NCBI GenBank assembly: GCA_039177895.1
Contig: JBCDFO010000031.1
Coordinates: 1-22,858, forward strand
Source of the DNA: JBCBEX01 sp039177895
Lineage (GTDB): Bacteria; Bacteroidota; Rhodothermia; Rhodothermales; Rubricoccaceae
Length of the DNA stretch: 22,858 bases
Direction: 5' to 3'
The notes beneath the pieces are model-generated. The model was not told where the DNA came from, ran no database searches, and saw only the letters and a program-made list of their open reading frames with translations. Within the stretch, counting starts at the first letter, position 1. Every line of letters starts with the position of its first letter. The translations under genes and the position numbers were made by a program. This document shows positions 1 to 7,616 of this stretch, in pieces.

Positions 1-1
1 C

Positions 2-2203
2 GTGCGGGCAGCAGTCGCGGCAATGCTCGCTCAGCACGGTGCCGACGACGGGCTGCTCGACACGCCCCTCTTCGCGCGGGAGGACGCCCCCCCGGACGCT
101 GGGCTTCCAGGAGAGGAAGACGCGCGGATCGGCGAACGCGTGGGGCCGTGGCGGATCGAAGACCGCCTGGGGGCGGGCGGCATGGGCGTGGTCTACCGCG
201 CCGCGCGGGCCGACGGGCTCTACGACCGCACCGTCGCGCTCAAGCTCCTGCACCCCGGCCCCGACCGCACGGCGCTGGTCCGCCGCTTCGCCGCCGAGCG
301 CCAGATCCTCGCCCGCCTCGAACACGTCGGCATCGCCCGGCTCTACGACGGCGGCGTCACGGACGAGGGCCTCCCCTACCTCGCCCTCGAACGCGTAGAC
401 GGGCAACCCCTCATCGCCTACGCCGCCACGCGCGACCTGGCGCTGCGGGCGCGCGTCGCGCTCTTCGTGCAGGTCTGCGAGGCGGTAGCGTATGCCCACC
501 GCCGCCTCGTCATCCACCGCGACCTCAAGCCCTCCAACGTGCTCGTCGCCGAGGCCGAGGACGGCACGCCGCAGGTGAAGCTGCTCGACTTCGGCATCGC
601 GAAGCTCGTCGAGGGCGATGCCAACGAAGCCACGATGCTGACGCGGGCCGCGCTCGGGCCGATGACACCCGCCTACGCCGCCCCTGAGCAATTCCTCGGT
701 CAGCCTGTCACGACGGCCACCGACGTCTACGCGCTCGGTGTGCTGCTCTACGAACTGCTGGCCGACGCGCGCCCCTACGACCTCGGCGCGCTCACCGCCG
801 CCCAGGCCGAGCGGGTCGTCTGCGACGAGACGCCACCGCGCCCCTCCACCGTAGCCCCGCCGGGCCGGGCGCGGGCGCTCGCAGGCGATCTCGATCAGAT
901 CGTGCGCACGGCGATGGCGAAGGAGCCCGACCGCCGCTACGCCTCCGCCGAAGCCCTCGCTGACGACCTCCAGCGTCATCTCGACGGGCTGCCTGTGCTG
1001 GCTCGTCCGGCGTCGGCAGGCTACCTCGCGCGCAAGTTCGTCGGGCGGCACCGGACCGGTGTGGCAGTGGCAATCCTCGTGGTAGCGCTGCTCGCCGCGA
1101 CGGTCGGGTTCTACACGCAGCGCCTCGCCGCGGAGCGCGACCGGGCGCAGCAGGCGGCCACGGAGGCAACCGCGCAGGCCGAGCGCGCCGAGGCGGTGGC
1201 GGGCTTCCTCGAACGGCTCCTCCGTGCCCCCAACAACCGGTGGTACAACGACGCCGAGGCCACCGGCCCCGACACGCCCATCCGCGCCGTGATCGACGAG
1301 GCCGCCACCCGCGTGGCCCGCGACTTCGCCGACCGGCCCGACCTCCGCGCGGAGCTTCATCACCTCCTCGGCGACACCTACCTCGCGCTCGGGCTCGGCG
1401 ACGAGGCGCGCTACCATCACCGCACGGTGCTGGTCCTCCGCGAATCGCTCTACACCGCGCCGCACCCGAAGCTCGCCGAAGCGCTCTACTACGCCGCCTG
1501 GTTCGTCTCCGACCACCCCGAAGACTGGGCGATGCGCACCGGCATTCTCCGCCGTGCGGTCGCGATGCAACGCGCGCGCAACGAGGGCAACAACTTTCCC
1601 TTCATGGTGCAGCCCCTCGCGGATGCCTACCTCCTCGCCGGGCGGCCCGCCGAGGCCGACTCGGTGCTCGCCGAAGCCCTCGCGTTCGTCACCGACACCT
1701 TCGTGCCGGGCCACGACGGATACCGCTATCGGCAGCCCGTTCAGGCAGGGATCGCCCGTGACCGTGCGCTGGCCTACCTCCGTCTCGGCGACCTGGACGA
1801 GTCGGCCCGCTGGCTCACCTACGCCGACTCGGTGCTTGCGTTGTTGCCACGCGACGCGCAGTATCTCGGCGTGTGGCAGGTCCAGCAGTGCGTGGAGGGA
1901 CGGCTGCGTTGGGCGCAGGGACGGGAGGGCGAGGCCGAGCGTGCGTTGCTCGCGTGTGCGGGCTTTGGCCCCCCTGGGGCCTCAGCAGCCCCATTCCCGG
2001 CTCCCGAAACGCCGCTGCCGCTCGTCGTAGAGCCCACGGCCCGTGCAAGCGCAGCGCTGGTTGCCTTCTACGACGCCCAGGATCGCGCCGACGAGGCGGA
2101 CTCCTATCGCGCCGCCGCAACCCGTTTCGTCACCGCCAGCGACTCCATCGGAGCGGTACTGCGGGCCTCCGGCGTGTTCGATGTACCGCTGGAGACCTGG
2201 TGA
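2..2203 (+). CDS. Ser/Thr protein kinase, membrane anchored, 5' partial
   Basis: This is a Hanks-type kinase that phosphorylates Ser/Thr on unknown partners. Residue numbers count from the first readable codon. The glycine loop GAGGMGVV is at 58-64, the ATP lysine at K81 and the helix-C glutamate near E99. The catalytic loop HRDLKPSN is at 172-179, DFG at 196-198 and APEQ at 227-230, so every catalytic motif is present. One hydrophobic span (about 352-371) predicts a membrane anchor. It is followed by an Ala/Glu-rich helical stretch and about 330 residues with TPR-like helical repeats, presumably extracytoplasmic. The N-terminal residues resemble the middle of the leader seen in family members, so the true start probably lies before base 1. 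There are no PASTA domains. It ends 19 bases from the stop of the convergent lipoprotein gene. The kinase call is firm; the substrate is unknown. Confidence 0.93.
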   Translation: MRAAVAAMLAQHGADDGLLDTPLFAREDAPPDAGLPGEEDARIGERVGPWRIEDRLGAGGMGVVYRAARADGLYDRTVALKLLHPGPDRTALVRRFAAERQILARLEHVGIARLYDGGVTDEGLPYLALERVDGQPLIAYAATRDLALRARVALFVQVCEAVAYAHRRLVIHRDLKPSNVLVAEAEDGTPQVKLLDFGIAKLVEGDANEATMLTRAALGPMTPAYAAPEQFLGQPVTTATDVYALGVLLYELLADARPYDLGALTAAQAERVVCDETPPRPSTVAPPGRARALAGDLDQIVRTAMAKEPDRRYASAEALADDLQRHLDGLPVLARPASAGYLARKFVGRHRTGVAVAILVVALLAATVGFYTQRLAAERDRAQQAATEATAQAERAEAVAGFLERLLRAPNNRWYNDAEATGPDTPIRAVIDEAATRVARDFADRPDLRAELHHLLGDTYLALGLGDEARYHHRTVLVLRESLYTAPHPKLAEALYYAAWFVSDHPEDWAMRTGILRRAVAMQRARNEGNNFPFMVQPLADAYLLAGRPAEADSVLAEALAFVTDTFVPGHDGYRYRQPVQAGIARDRALAYLRLGDLDESARWLTYADSVLALLPRDAQYLGVWQVQQCVEGRLRWAQGREGEAERALLACAGFGPPGASAAPFPAPETPLPLVVEPTARASAALVAFYDAQDRADEADSYRAAATRFVTASDSIGAVLRASGVFDVPLETW

Positions 2204-2222
2204 GCGCTATGCCTGCGTGTGT

Positions 2223-2552
2223 TCACGCGCCTATCTGGTCGATGAGCGCTTGATGGAGCGAGTCGGCCTCGCCGCGCGCGGCTTCGATCTCATCGGTGTA
2301 GTGCCCGTCCACGGCGTCCGCTCCGGGTTCGGCGGTCCCGTCCGATTGCTGGATTGCTTCGATCTGGCGGCGGGTCTCCTCCGACTCGGCCCGCATTTCT
2401 TCGGCCCTCCTGTGGAATTCGTCCTGGATTGCCTCGTCGGGAGCCGTGGCGGCAGGCGGGTCGGCTGGCAGCGCCTCCTGCTTGCAGCCTGGGGTGAGCA
2501 GCCCAGCGAATGTGAGCAGTAGGACGGAGTAGACGAGCAGGAAGCGGCGCAT
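2223..2552 (-). CDS. small lipoprotein of unknown function
   Basis: This 109-residue protein is probably exported and lipid-anchored. The chosen start (ATG at 2550-2552) gives a textbook signal: MRR, a hydrophobic core at about residues 4-19, then the lipobox LTPGC with C23 as the lipidated residue. An upstream in-frame ATG at 2595-2597 would add 15 polar residues before the signal and is less likely. The mature part is Ala/Glu/Gln-rich, with a probable coiled coil at about residues 37-67, and no enzyme motif is visible. It is the last gene of the minus-strand series that follows TauE-rhodanese, thioredoxin and rhodanese, 62 bases after the rhodanese stop. It could be co-transcribed with them, but a role in sulfur metabolism is only suggested by position. 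Confidence 0.7.
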   Translation of the reverse strand: MRRFLLVYSVLLLTFAGLLTPGCKQEALPADPPAATAPDEAIQDEFHRRAEEMRAESEETRRQIEAIQQSDGTAEPGADAVDGHYTDEIEAARGEADSLHQALIDQIGA

Positions 2553-2614
2553 CGGAGTACGAGAGCGAGGAGAACGGGGTACCTGATATCTACGCATTCA
2601 GGTGCTCGATCTCG

Positions 2615-2968
2615 TCAGGGCTGGCTTGTCGAGGCTCCGGCCTGCTTGAGTGCACTGAAGCTGCCGACGTTGACCGGCTGCGCGAAGCCCAGCGCGGCGA
2701 GGCGGCGTTGCGCCTGCCCGCTGCGGTGGCCGGAGCGGCAGTAGAGGTAGACCGGCGCATCCTTGTCGAGCCCGAGCGCCTCGATCTGCGCGTCGAAGCC
2801 GCCCGCCATCACGTTGACGTTGCGTGCGCCGGTCAGGTGGCCTTGGGCGAACTCGCCCGGGGTCCGCACGTCGAGCACCAGTGCATCAGACGCCCGCTGC
2901 GCCACGAATTCAGCGGCGGAGAGGGTTGGGAGCGTGGGGCGACGCTTGAAGATGTCGAAGAAGCCCAT
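2615..2968 (-). CDS. single-domain rhodanese (sulfurtransferase)
   Basis: This is a 117-residue cytoplasmic rhodanese of the GlpE/PspE size class, which carries sulfane sulfur as a cysteine persulfide. The family signatures are visible in order: LDVRTPGEF at 32-40, the GHLTGARNVN segment at 43-52, and the active loop C77-R-S-G-H-R82 after the strand VYLY. The C-terminal segment (ALGF, then NVGSF, then LKQAG) closely matches the end of the rhodanese domain fused to TauE at 3398-4540, so the two look like paralogues. It lies 67 bases after the thioredoxin gene on the same strand. Thioredoxin is a plausible reductant or sulfur acceptor for the persulfide. Confidence 0.93.
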   Translation of the reverse strand: MGFFDIFKRRPTLPTLSAAEFVAQRASDALVLDVRTPGEFAQGHLTGARNVNVMAGGFDAQIEALGLDKDAPVYLYCRSGHRSGQAQRRLAALGFAQPVNVGSFSALKQAGASTSQP

Positions 2969-3035
2969 CGCTGGGGTGTGAACGTGTGGAAGTATGAGGT
3001 GGTAGCGTCAGCCTCACTGCCTGTAGCCCTCGGCG

Positions 3036-3344
3036 CTATGCAACGTGGTCGGCGAGCCAGCGGCGGAGTCGGGGCTCGGGGAGCGCGCCGGTGAACTCGG
3101 CGGCAATCTCACCGTCGCGGAAAAGCTTCACGGCTGGGATGCCACGGATGCCGTACCGGTTGGCGAGGGCTGGGTGCGCGTCCACGTTGATCTTGACGAG
3201 CCGCCACGCCCCGTCGCTTTCGCGAGCGAGCTTCTCGATGGTCGGCCCGAGCACGCGGCACGGTCCACACCACGGGGCCCAGAAGTCGACCACGACGGGC
3301 TTCTCGTGGCTCTTGTCGAGGACAGCGGTCTGGAAGTCAGCCAT
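3036..3344 (-). CDS. trxA: thioredoxin
   Basis: This is a 102-residue thioredoxin fold protein with the classical redox motif W25-C26-G-P-C29. The cis-proline loop is RGIPAVKLF, and FTGALPEPRL follows near the C terminus. The length is standard for a free cytosolic thioredoxin; there is no signal peptide or membrane segment. Its position between a TauE-rhodanese fusion and a lone rhodanese suggests a dedicated role in reducing rhodanese persulfides or accepting sulfane sulfur. That is inference: it could equally be a general disulfide reductase. The spacing to both neighbours (53 and 67 bases) fits an operon. Confidence 0.93.
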   Translation of the reverse strand: MADFQTAVLDKSHEKPVVVDFWAPWCGPCRVLGPTIEKLARESDGAWRLVKINVDAHPALANRYGIRGIPAVKLFRDGEIAAEFTGALPEPRLRRWLADHVA

Positions 3345-3397
3345 GCGAGGGGTCTCCGTTGTGCGGTGAAGCCGTGTTTCAGTGAGGAGTGGGAGCG

Positions 3398-4540
3398 CTA
3401 TTCCTCCGTGGGGACGCCCGCCGCTTTGAGCGTACGAAAGCCGCCGATGTTGTAGGCCTCGTAGCCTGCGTCTCGGAGAAGGTGCGCAGCGCGGTCGGAG
3501 CGGTGGCCGGAGCCACAGTAAAGGTAGACGGGACGCTCCGGGTCGAGGTCCAGTTCTGCGACGCGCCCGGCGAAGCCAGGCAGCAGTGAATTGACGTGGT
3601 GGGCGCCTGCAACGCGTCCGCGCCCGACTTCCATCGCGGTGCGGACGTCGATCACCTGGACGGTGGCATCGTGGCGCGCGGCGTAGGCTTGCTCGCTGAT
3701 CGTGATCTGCGTCGTGTCGGCGAGCCCGGTCGGCTGCACGGGTGCCTCGGCGACGACCTCCGGGCTGCCCGCGAGCGCCGCCGGGGCCTCACGCGCTAGG
3801 ATGCCGACGCCCATCACGAGCAGGAAGACCGCGAAGCCGCGCCGGAGCATCGCCTGCGGGACGTGCTGGCTGATCCGGTTGCCCACCGTCGCGCCGACGA
3901 TGCCGATGGCGGCGAACACGCCGATGAGCCGCCAGTCCACCACCAGTCCGTCCGCAGCGAGCACGTCCACGTATTTCCAGAACCCCACCGTGCTCTTGGC
4001 CGCGATGATGAGCAAGCTCGTCCCGACCGCGACGCGCATCGACAGGCCGCCGAGGAGCACCAGCGCGGGCACGATCAGGAAGCCGCCGCCGACGCCCACG
4101 AGGCCCGTCAGCACGCCGACGGCCAGCCCTTCGAGCACGATCTTCCACGCGGCTTGCCGGGGGCGCTCGGCTCCGTCCTGAGGTACTTCCTTTCGTCCGC
4201 GCAGCATGAGCCCGGCCGCGAGCAGCATCACGACAGCAAAGAGCGCCAATTGCACCGGCCCGGAGACGTAGGCCGAGAGCGCCGCGCCGAGGTACGTCCC
4301 GAGAATGCCCGGCACACCGAACCAGCCCACGCTGCGCCAGTCCACCGACTGCTGTCGCGCATACGGGATCGCCCCGACCGCTGCAATCGCTCCAACGATG
4401 GCCAGGCTCTCGGCGATGGCGACCTTGTCCGGCTCACCCGCGAGGTAGACAAGGACTGGCACCGTCAAGATGGAGCCGCCCGAGCCGAGCAGGCCAAGCA
4501 CGAGCCCGATGGCGACGGCACCGAGGAAGGCATAAAGCAT
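3398..4540 (-). CDS. TauE/SafE sulfite exporter fused to a C-terminal rhodanese
   Basis: This 380-residue protein joins two known modules. Residues 1-250 are a TauE/SafE permease with about eight membrane segments. The family's internal duplication is visible as GLLGSGGSILTVPVL (16-30) and GLVGVGGGFLIVPAL (146-160). A short Ala/Pro/Val-rich linker (about 251-280) leads to a rhodanese domain (about 281-380) with VIDVRTAMEVG, then the active loop C342-G-S-G-H-R347. TauE proteins move small anionic sulfur compounds such as sulfite or sulfoacetate. The rhodanese would make or sense the sulfur species at the membrane, although which face of the membrane it occupies is not certain. The gene is the first of the TauE-Trx-rhodanese-lipoprotein series and lies 178 bases after the stop of the CstB-like gene. 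Confidence 0.9.
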   Translation of the reverse strand: MLYAFLGAVAIGLVLGLLGSGGSILTVPVLVYLAGEPDKVAIAESLAIVGAIAAVGAIPYARQQSVDWRSVGWFGVPGILGTYLGAALSAYVSGPVQLALFAVVMLLAAGLMLRGRKEVPQDGAERPRQAAWKIVLEGLAVGVLTGLVGVGGGFLIVPALVLLGGLSMRVAVGTSLLIIAAKSTVGFWKYVDVLAADGLVVDWRLIGVFAAIGIVGATVGNRISQHVPQAMLRRGFAVFLLVMGVGILAREAPAALAGSPEVVAEAPVQPTGLADTTQITISEQAYAARHDATVQVIDVRTAMEVGRGRVAGAHHVNSLLPGFAGRVAELDLDPERPVYLYCGSGHRSDRAAHLLRDAGYEAYNIGGFRTLKAAGVPTEE

Positions 4541-4597
4541 GAAAGAGCCGAAGGGTTAGGGAAGCGGGACAGGGACGGGCGCAGCCCAAGGCCGTAG

Positions 4598-4617
4598 GGG
4601 CGGTTTGCAAACCGCCC
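4598..4617. repeat. perfect 20-bp palindrome between the dioxygenase and TauE genes
   Basis: Bases 4598-4617 form an exact inverted repeat with no spacer: GGGCGGTTTG followed by its complement. It lies in the 178-base gap between the stop of the CstB-like gene and the start of the TauE-rhodanese gene. No T-run follows on either strand, so it is not a classical terminator. It could be a REP-type dispersed element or an RNA-processing hairpin inside the operon. Only one copy is seen in this window. Confidence 0.6.
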
Positions 4618-4718
4618 AACGGTGCCCCGCCCATTTGCTAAGCCGGTCTTGTATACGAGAGGCCCAGGGCACACCGCCGCGCCCTCGTGGTGGCAGCGGG
4701 GCACGGCGGCGGCGACGG

Positions 4719-6176
4719 TTACACCGCGACGGCGTTACCCTCCGCGATGGGTATGGCGATTTCAGTGTAGTGCGCGAAGCGGTCGTTGACGTACTGCACG
4801 TCGTGGCCCTGCGCGGCGAGGTAGGCAGCCCCGGCTGCAGCCCGACCGCCCGAGGCGCAGTGGACGAGCAGCGTCTGGCCCGCGGGAATGCGGCTCTCGG
4901 CATACTCAGGGAGGCGCGTATACGAGGCGTTGACCGCATCCGGCACGTGCGCGCTCGCGAACTCAGCCGCGAAGCGCACATCGACCACGGTCACGTTCGG
5001 ATCGTCTCGGCGAGCTTCCACCTCGGCAAAGTCGATCTCAGGGATCGCAGCGGAAGGGCCACCCTCGGCGAAGTAGGCTGCCAGCGTTGCGGGCGTCGCG
5101 AACGCCTCGATGCGGTCGTAGCCAATGCGGATCAGGTCGCGCACGGCCTCGTCAACGTCGGCCTCGTCGAGAATGAGCACGAGGGGCGTCGTTTCGTCCA
5201 CGACGAGCGAGCCGACCACGGTGTTGAAGCTCTTGTTCATCGGTGCGTAGAGCGCGCCCGGGATGTGCTGCGCCATGAACGCGCTCCGGTCCAGCCGCGC
5301 GTCGATCACGAGTGCCTCGCCCGCCTGCACGACCTGCGCGAGATCGCCCGCTGAGAGCGCGCGAGGCTGCGGCATGTCTCCGAGGATGGGCACGCCGTCG
5401 CGGTTGTCGCGCTTCATGCGCGCGAAGTACATCTGCGGCTCCGGCTGGCCGCTGAGGATGGCGTCGACGAAGGCGTCCTCGCCGCTGGCGGCTGCGCCGA
5501 GCGACGCGTTGTAGAGCTGCTCGTAGCCGACCGTGCTCTGCGGGACGGCCCCGAGCGCCTTGCCGCACGTCGAGCCTGCGCCGTGGGCAGGCCAGATCTG
5601 GGCGTACGCGGGCCACGACTGGAATGTGGGGAGGCTCTCGTAGAGCGTCCGCGCGGCGTCCTCCTGCACGCCGTGCATCCCAGCGGCTTGCTCCAGCAGG
5701 TCGGGCCGCCCCAGGTCGCCGACGAACACGAAGTCACCCGTGGCGATGCCAATAGGCGTCGTCGCGCCGCTGCCCCGGTCGATCACGACGTAGCTCAGGT
5801 GCTCGGGCGTGTGCCCCGGCGTGTGCCGCGCGACGATCTCGATGTGGCCGACAGTGAAGGTGTCCCCGTCGCGGAGGAGGGTGACATTGTAAGCGCCGGT
5901 CTTCGCCCAAGCGCTCTGCCAGTCGGGGCCGCCCTCGGCGGAGAGGTAGAGCTGGACGCCGAGGCACTCAGCAAACTCTCGCGCGCCCGAGAGGAAGTCG
6001 GCGTGGATGTGCGTCTCGGCGACGGCCACGATACGCAGGCCCTCAGCTCGCGCCGCGTTGATGTAGCGGTCGATATCACGCTCGGGGTCGATAAGCAGCG
6101 CTTCGCCCGACTTCTGACAGCCGACGAGGTAGGCGTACTGAGCGAGCTTGGGGTCGAAGTACTGACGGAACAGCAT
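4719..6176 (-). CDS. CstB-like persulfide dioxygenase with pseudo-rhodanese and rhodanese domains
   Basis: This 485-residue cytoplasmic enzyme probably oxidises low-molecular-weight persulfides at a non-haem iron. The N-terminal metallo-beta-lactamase domain (1-250) has THIHAD at 55-60, GHTPEH at 121-126, GDLGRPDL at 153-160 and PAHGAGSTCGK at 197-206. By analogy with ETHE1 and CstB, the iron ligands would be H56, H122 and D154, and C204 corresponds to the cysteine near the iron in CstB. A first rhodanese-like domain (about 275-370) has an acidic segment, LDEADV, where the catalytic cysteine belongs, so it is a pseudo-domain. The second (about 380-475) keeps C440 in HCASGGRA. This order matches Staphylococcus CstB. 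I chose the ATG at 6174-6176 because MLFRQYFDP is the family-like N terminus; the open frame upstream is not conserved in style. Confidence 0.92.
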   Translation of the reverse strand: MLFRQYFDPKLAQYAYLVGCQKSGEALLIDPERDIDRYINAARAEGLRIVAVAETHIHADFLSGAREFAECLGVQLYLSAEGGPDWQSAWAKTGAYNVTLLRDGDTFTVGHIEIVARHTPGHTPEHLSYVVIDRGSGATTPIGIATGDFVFVGDLGRPDLLEQAAGMHGVQEDAARTLYESLPTFQSWPAYAQIWPAHGAGSTCGKALGAVPQSTVGYEQLYNASLGAAASGEDAFVDAILSGQPEPQMYFARMKRDNRDGVPILGDMPQPRALSAGDLAQVVQAGEALVIDARLDRSAFMAQHIPGALYAPMNKSFNTVVGSLVVDETTPLVLILDEADVDEAVRDLIRIGYDRIEAFATPATLAAYFAEGGPSAAIPEIDFAEVEARRDDPNVTVVDVRFAAEFASAHVPDAVNASYTRLPEYAESRIPAGQTLLVHCASGGRAAAGAAYLAAQGHDVQYVNDRFAHYTEIAIPIAEGNAVAV

Positions 6177-6229
6177 GGCAGGGGCGGTTGAGGGACGAGC
6201 TGTGCCTGAGCAGCACGGTCGATAGTAGC

Positions 6230-6260
6230 AATCTACTCGTCCTATATTGTGATGACAAGT
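6230..6260 (-). promoter_or_regulatory. candidate GntR-controlled promoter and operator, copy 1
   Basis: Bases 6245-6260 match the palindrome ACTTGTCATGACAAGT at 13 of 16 positions. On the minus strand, a -35-like TTGTCA (6253-6258) lies inside the site, followed after 17 bases by a -10-like TAGATT (6230-6235), 54 bases before the dioxygenase start. The site is in the divergent gap with gntR, so autoregulation is possible. A second copy with the same geometry lies upstream of the YeeE operon. The promoter boxes are inspection-level calls. Confidence 0.55.
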
Positions 6261-6384
6261 TGGTCCCAACGTAGAATGGGCAGGCCGCCCGTCTTGCCAG
6301 GGGCTGCGGCTTCTGCACGTGGGGGATCTCCCGGCAAGTCCGCCGCCCGTACTTTGGTCTACCTCGTTGCCTGCGTTTCTGCCG

Positions 6385-7197
6385 ATGCCCCTCGATCCGC
6401 CCCCGCTCACCTCCGGCCGCCCTCGCCACGAGCAGGTGTCGGACTGGCTGCGTGAGAAAATCCGCGCGGGGGAGGCAGGACCACACGACCAACTGCCGAG
6501 CGAGCATGAAGTCGGCGAGGCGTTCGGCGTGAGCCGTATCACGGTGCGCCGGGCGCTGCAGACGCTGGAGAGCGAGGGGCGCATCTACCGTCGCCAGGGC
6601 CTCGGCTCGTTCGTTGCGCCGCCGATGGTGCCGCAGGGCCTCGTGCGCCTGACCGACTTCGCGCAGGACATGGAGCGCGCCGGGCTGACCGCCTCCAGCG
6701 AGGTGCGCCACTGGGGCGCCGTCCCCGCCCCGCCGCCCGCCGCGCTATCCCTGGGTCTCGACGCCGGGGCCACCGTCATTCGCCTCGACCGTCTGCGCCT
6801 CGGCAACGACACCCCCATCGCCTTCGACCGGACGTGGCTGCCGCCGTTTTACGCGCAACTCCTCGACGACCACGATCTCGCCACGGAGACGATCTACGGC
6901 ATCCTCGAACGGGAGTACGACATCCCCGTACTGCGCGGGCGCGTCCGTATCGAAGCCGCTGCTGCACGAGACGAGGAAGCGGAGGCCCTCCGCGTACCCG
7001 AGGGGGCACCGCTGCTGCTCGTCGAGCGGACGAGCTTCACGACCGCCGACCGGCCGATCTACTACCAGCGCCGCGCCTACCGCGCCGACCGTGTCGCCTT
7101 CGACCTCGAACTCGCTCGCGACCCCGAGGCTGCGCCCAGCGAGCACGCCGGGATGCCGCTCCAGGAGTTCGAGCCGGTGTTCAAGGAAGGCGAGTAG
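6385..7197 (+). CDS. GntR-family (HutC type) transcriptional regulator
   Basis: This is a 270-residue DNA-binding regulator. Residues 13-78 form the GntR winged helix, with LPSE at 37-40, the recognition helix VSRITVRRALQTL at 49-61, and the wing RRQGLGSFV at 69-77. Residues of about 90-250 form a UTRA effector-binding domain, including LGLDAG, RLDRLRL and the late segment YYQRRAYRADRVAFDLEL typical of HutC/FarR members. The ATG at 6385 is preferred; an in-frame ATG at 6319 would add 22 residues without family likeness. It is transcribed divergently from the persulfide dioxygenase gene and shares its control region. Sulfur-stress operons of this kind are usually run by CsoR- or ArsR-type sensors (CstR, BigR, SqrR), so a GntR/UTRA regulator suggests a ligand-sensing switch instead. 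The ligand is unknown. Confidence 0.9.
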   Translation: MPLDPPPLTSGRPRHEQVSDWLREKIRAGEAGPHDQLPSEHEVGEAFGVSRITVRRALQTLESEGRIYRRQGLGSFVAPPMVPQGLVRLTDFAQDMERAGLTASSEVRHWGAVPAPPPAALSLGLDAGATVIRLDRLRLGNDTPIAFDRTWLPPFYAQLLDDHDLATETIYGILEREYDIPVLRGRVRIEAAAARDEEAEALRVPEGAPLLLVERTSFTTADRPIYYQRRAYRADRVAFDLELARDPEAAPSEHAGMPLQEFEPVFKEGE

Positions 7198-7214
7198 GGG
7201 AGAGTGCGGCAGTG

Positions 7215-7271
7215 TTGCAGTGAACAGGTCCGCAACGATACAGTAGAACTGTGTTTAACGCGCCGCGTTAA
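7215..7271 (+). promoter_or_regulatory. candidate higBA promoter and operator
   Basis: A TTGCAG (7215-7220) and a TACAGT (7239-7244) are separated by 18 bases and could serve as -35 and -10 boxes. Just downstream, 7255-7271 is an exact inverted repeat, TTAACGC-GCC-GCGTTAA. HigA antitoxins bind palindromes near their own promoter, so this is a reasonable autoregulatory operator for the pair starting at 7335. The call rests on position and symmetry only. Confidence 0.4.
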
Positions 7272-7334
7272 GTATGCGTTGTGATCAGGGTGCCGGAAAG
7301 CGCCATGTGACTCAACCGCCAATCGGTCATTCCG

Positions 7335-7616
7335 ATGATTCGCACCTTTGCTTCCAAGGGCACGGAGGCGCTCTTTCGCCGTCGCCCGAGCCGCAAGCTG
7401 CCGGGTGACATCCAACGCCGCGCCTATCGCAAACTCCTCATCCTCGACGCTGTTGTCTCGCTTGATGATCTCCGCATACCGCCTGGCAATCGCCTCGAAG
7501 CGCTGAAGGGCGACCGTGCCGGACAGCACAGCATCCGCATCAACCAGCAATGGCGGCTGTGCTTCGTCTGGGACGACGGCGATGCGTATGACGTCGAAAT
7601 CGTGGACTACCACTGA
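7335..7616 (+). CDS. higB: HigB-type toxin of a type II toxin-antitoxin pair
   Basis: This 93-residue protein has the RelE/HigB (plasmid maintenance killer) pattern. It starts with MIRTFASKGTEALF, followed by a helical RRRPSRKLPGDIQRRAYRKL, the segment IPPGNRLEALKGDRAG, then QHSIRINQQWRLCFVW and the C-terminal VEIVDYH. Family members cut mRNA on translating ribosomes. The terminal histidine and the arginine of QQWRLCF match positions conserved in the family. The stop codon overlaps the antitoxin start (TGATG), so the two are translationally coupled, with the toxin first, which is the higBA order. No damage is visible, so the toxin is probably active when released. Confidence 0.93.
   Translation: MIRTFASKGTEALFRRRPSRKLPGDIQRRAYRKLLILDAVVSLDDLRIPPGNRLEALKGDRAGQHSIRINQQWRLCFVWDDGDAYDVEIVDYH

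Noticed and set aside
2215..2228. Small hairpin GCGTG-TGTT-CACGC between the kinase and lipoprotein genes
   Set aside because: The stem is only 5 bp and there is no T-run on either strand, so it is not supported as a terminator.
7252..7273. Integron attC-like core sites (GTTTAAC and GTTAAGT) before higB
   Set aside because: The two core-like heptamers are only 7 bases apart, far shorter than an attC site, and no matching site follows higA. A toxin-antitoxin operator explains the palindrome better.
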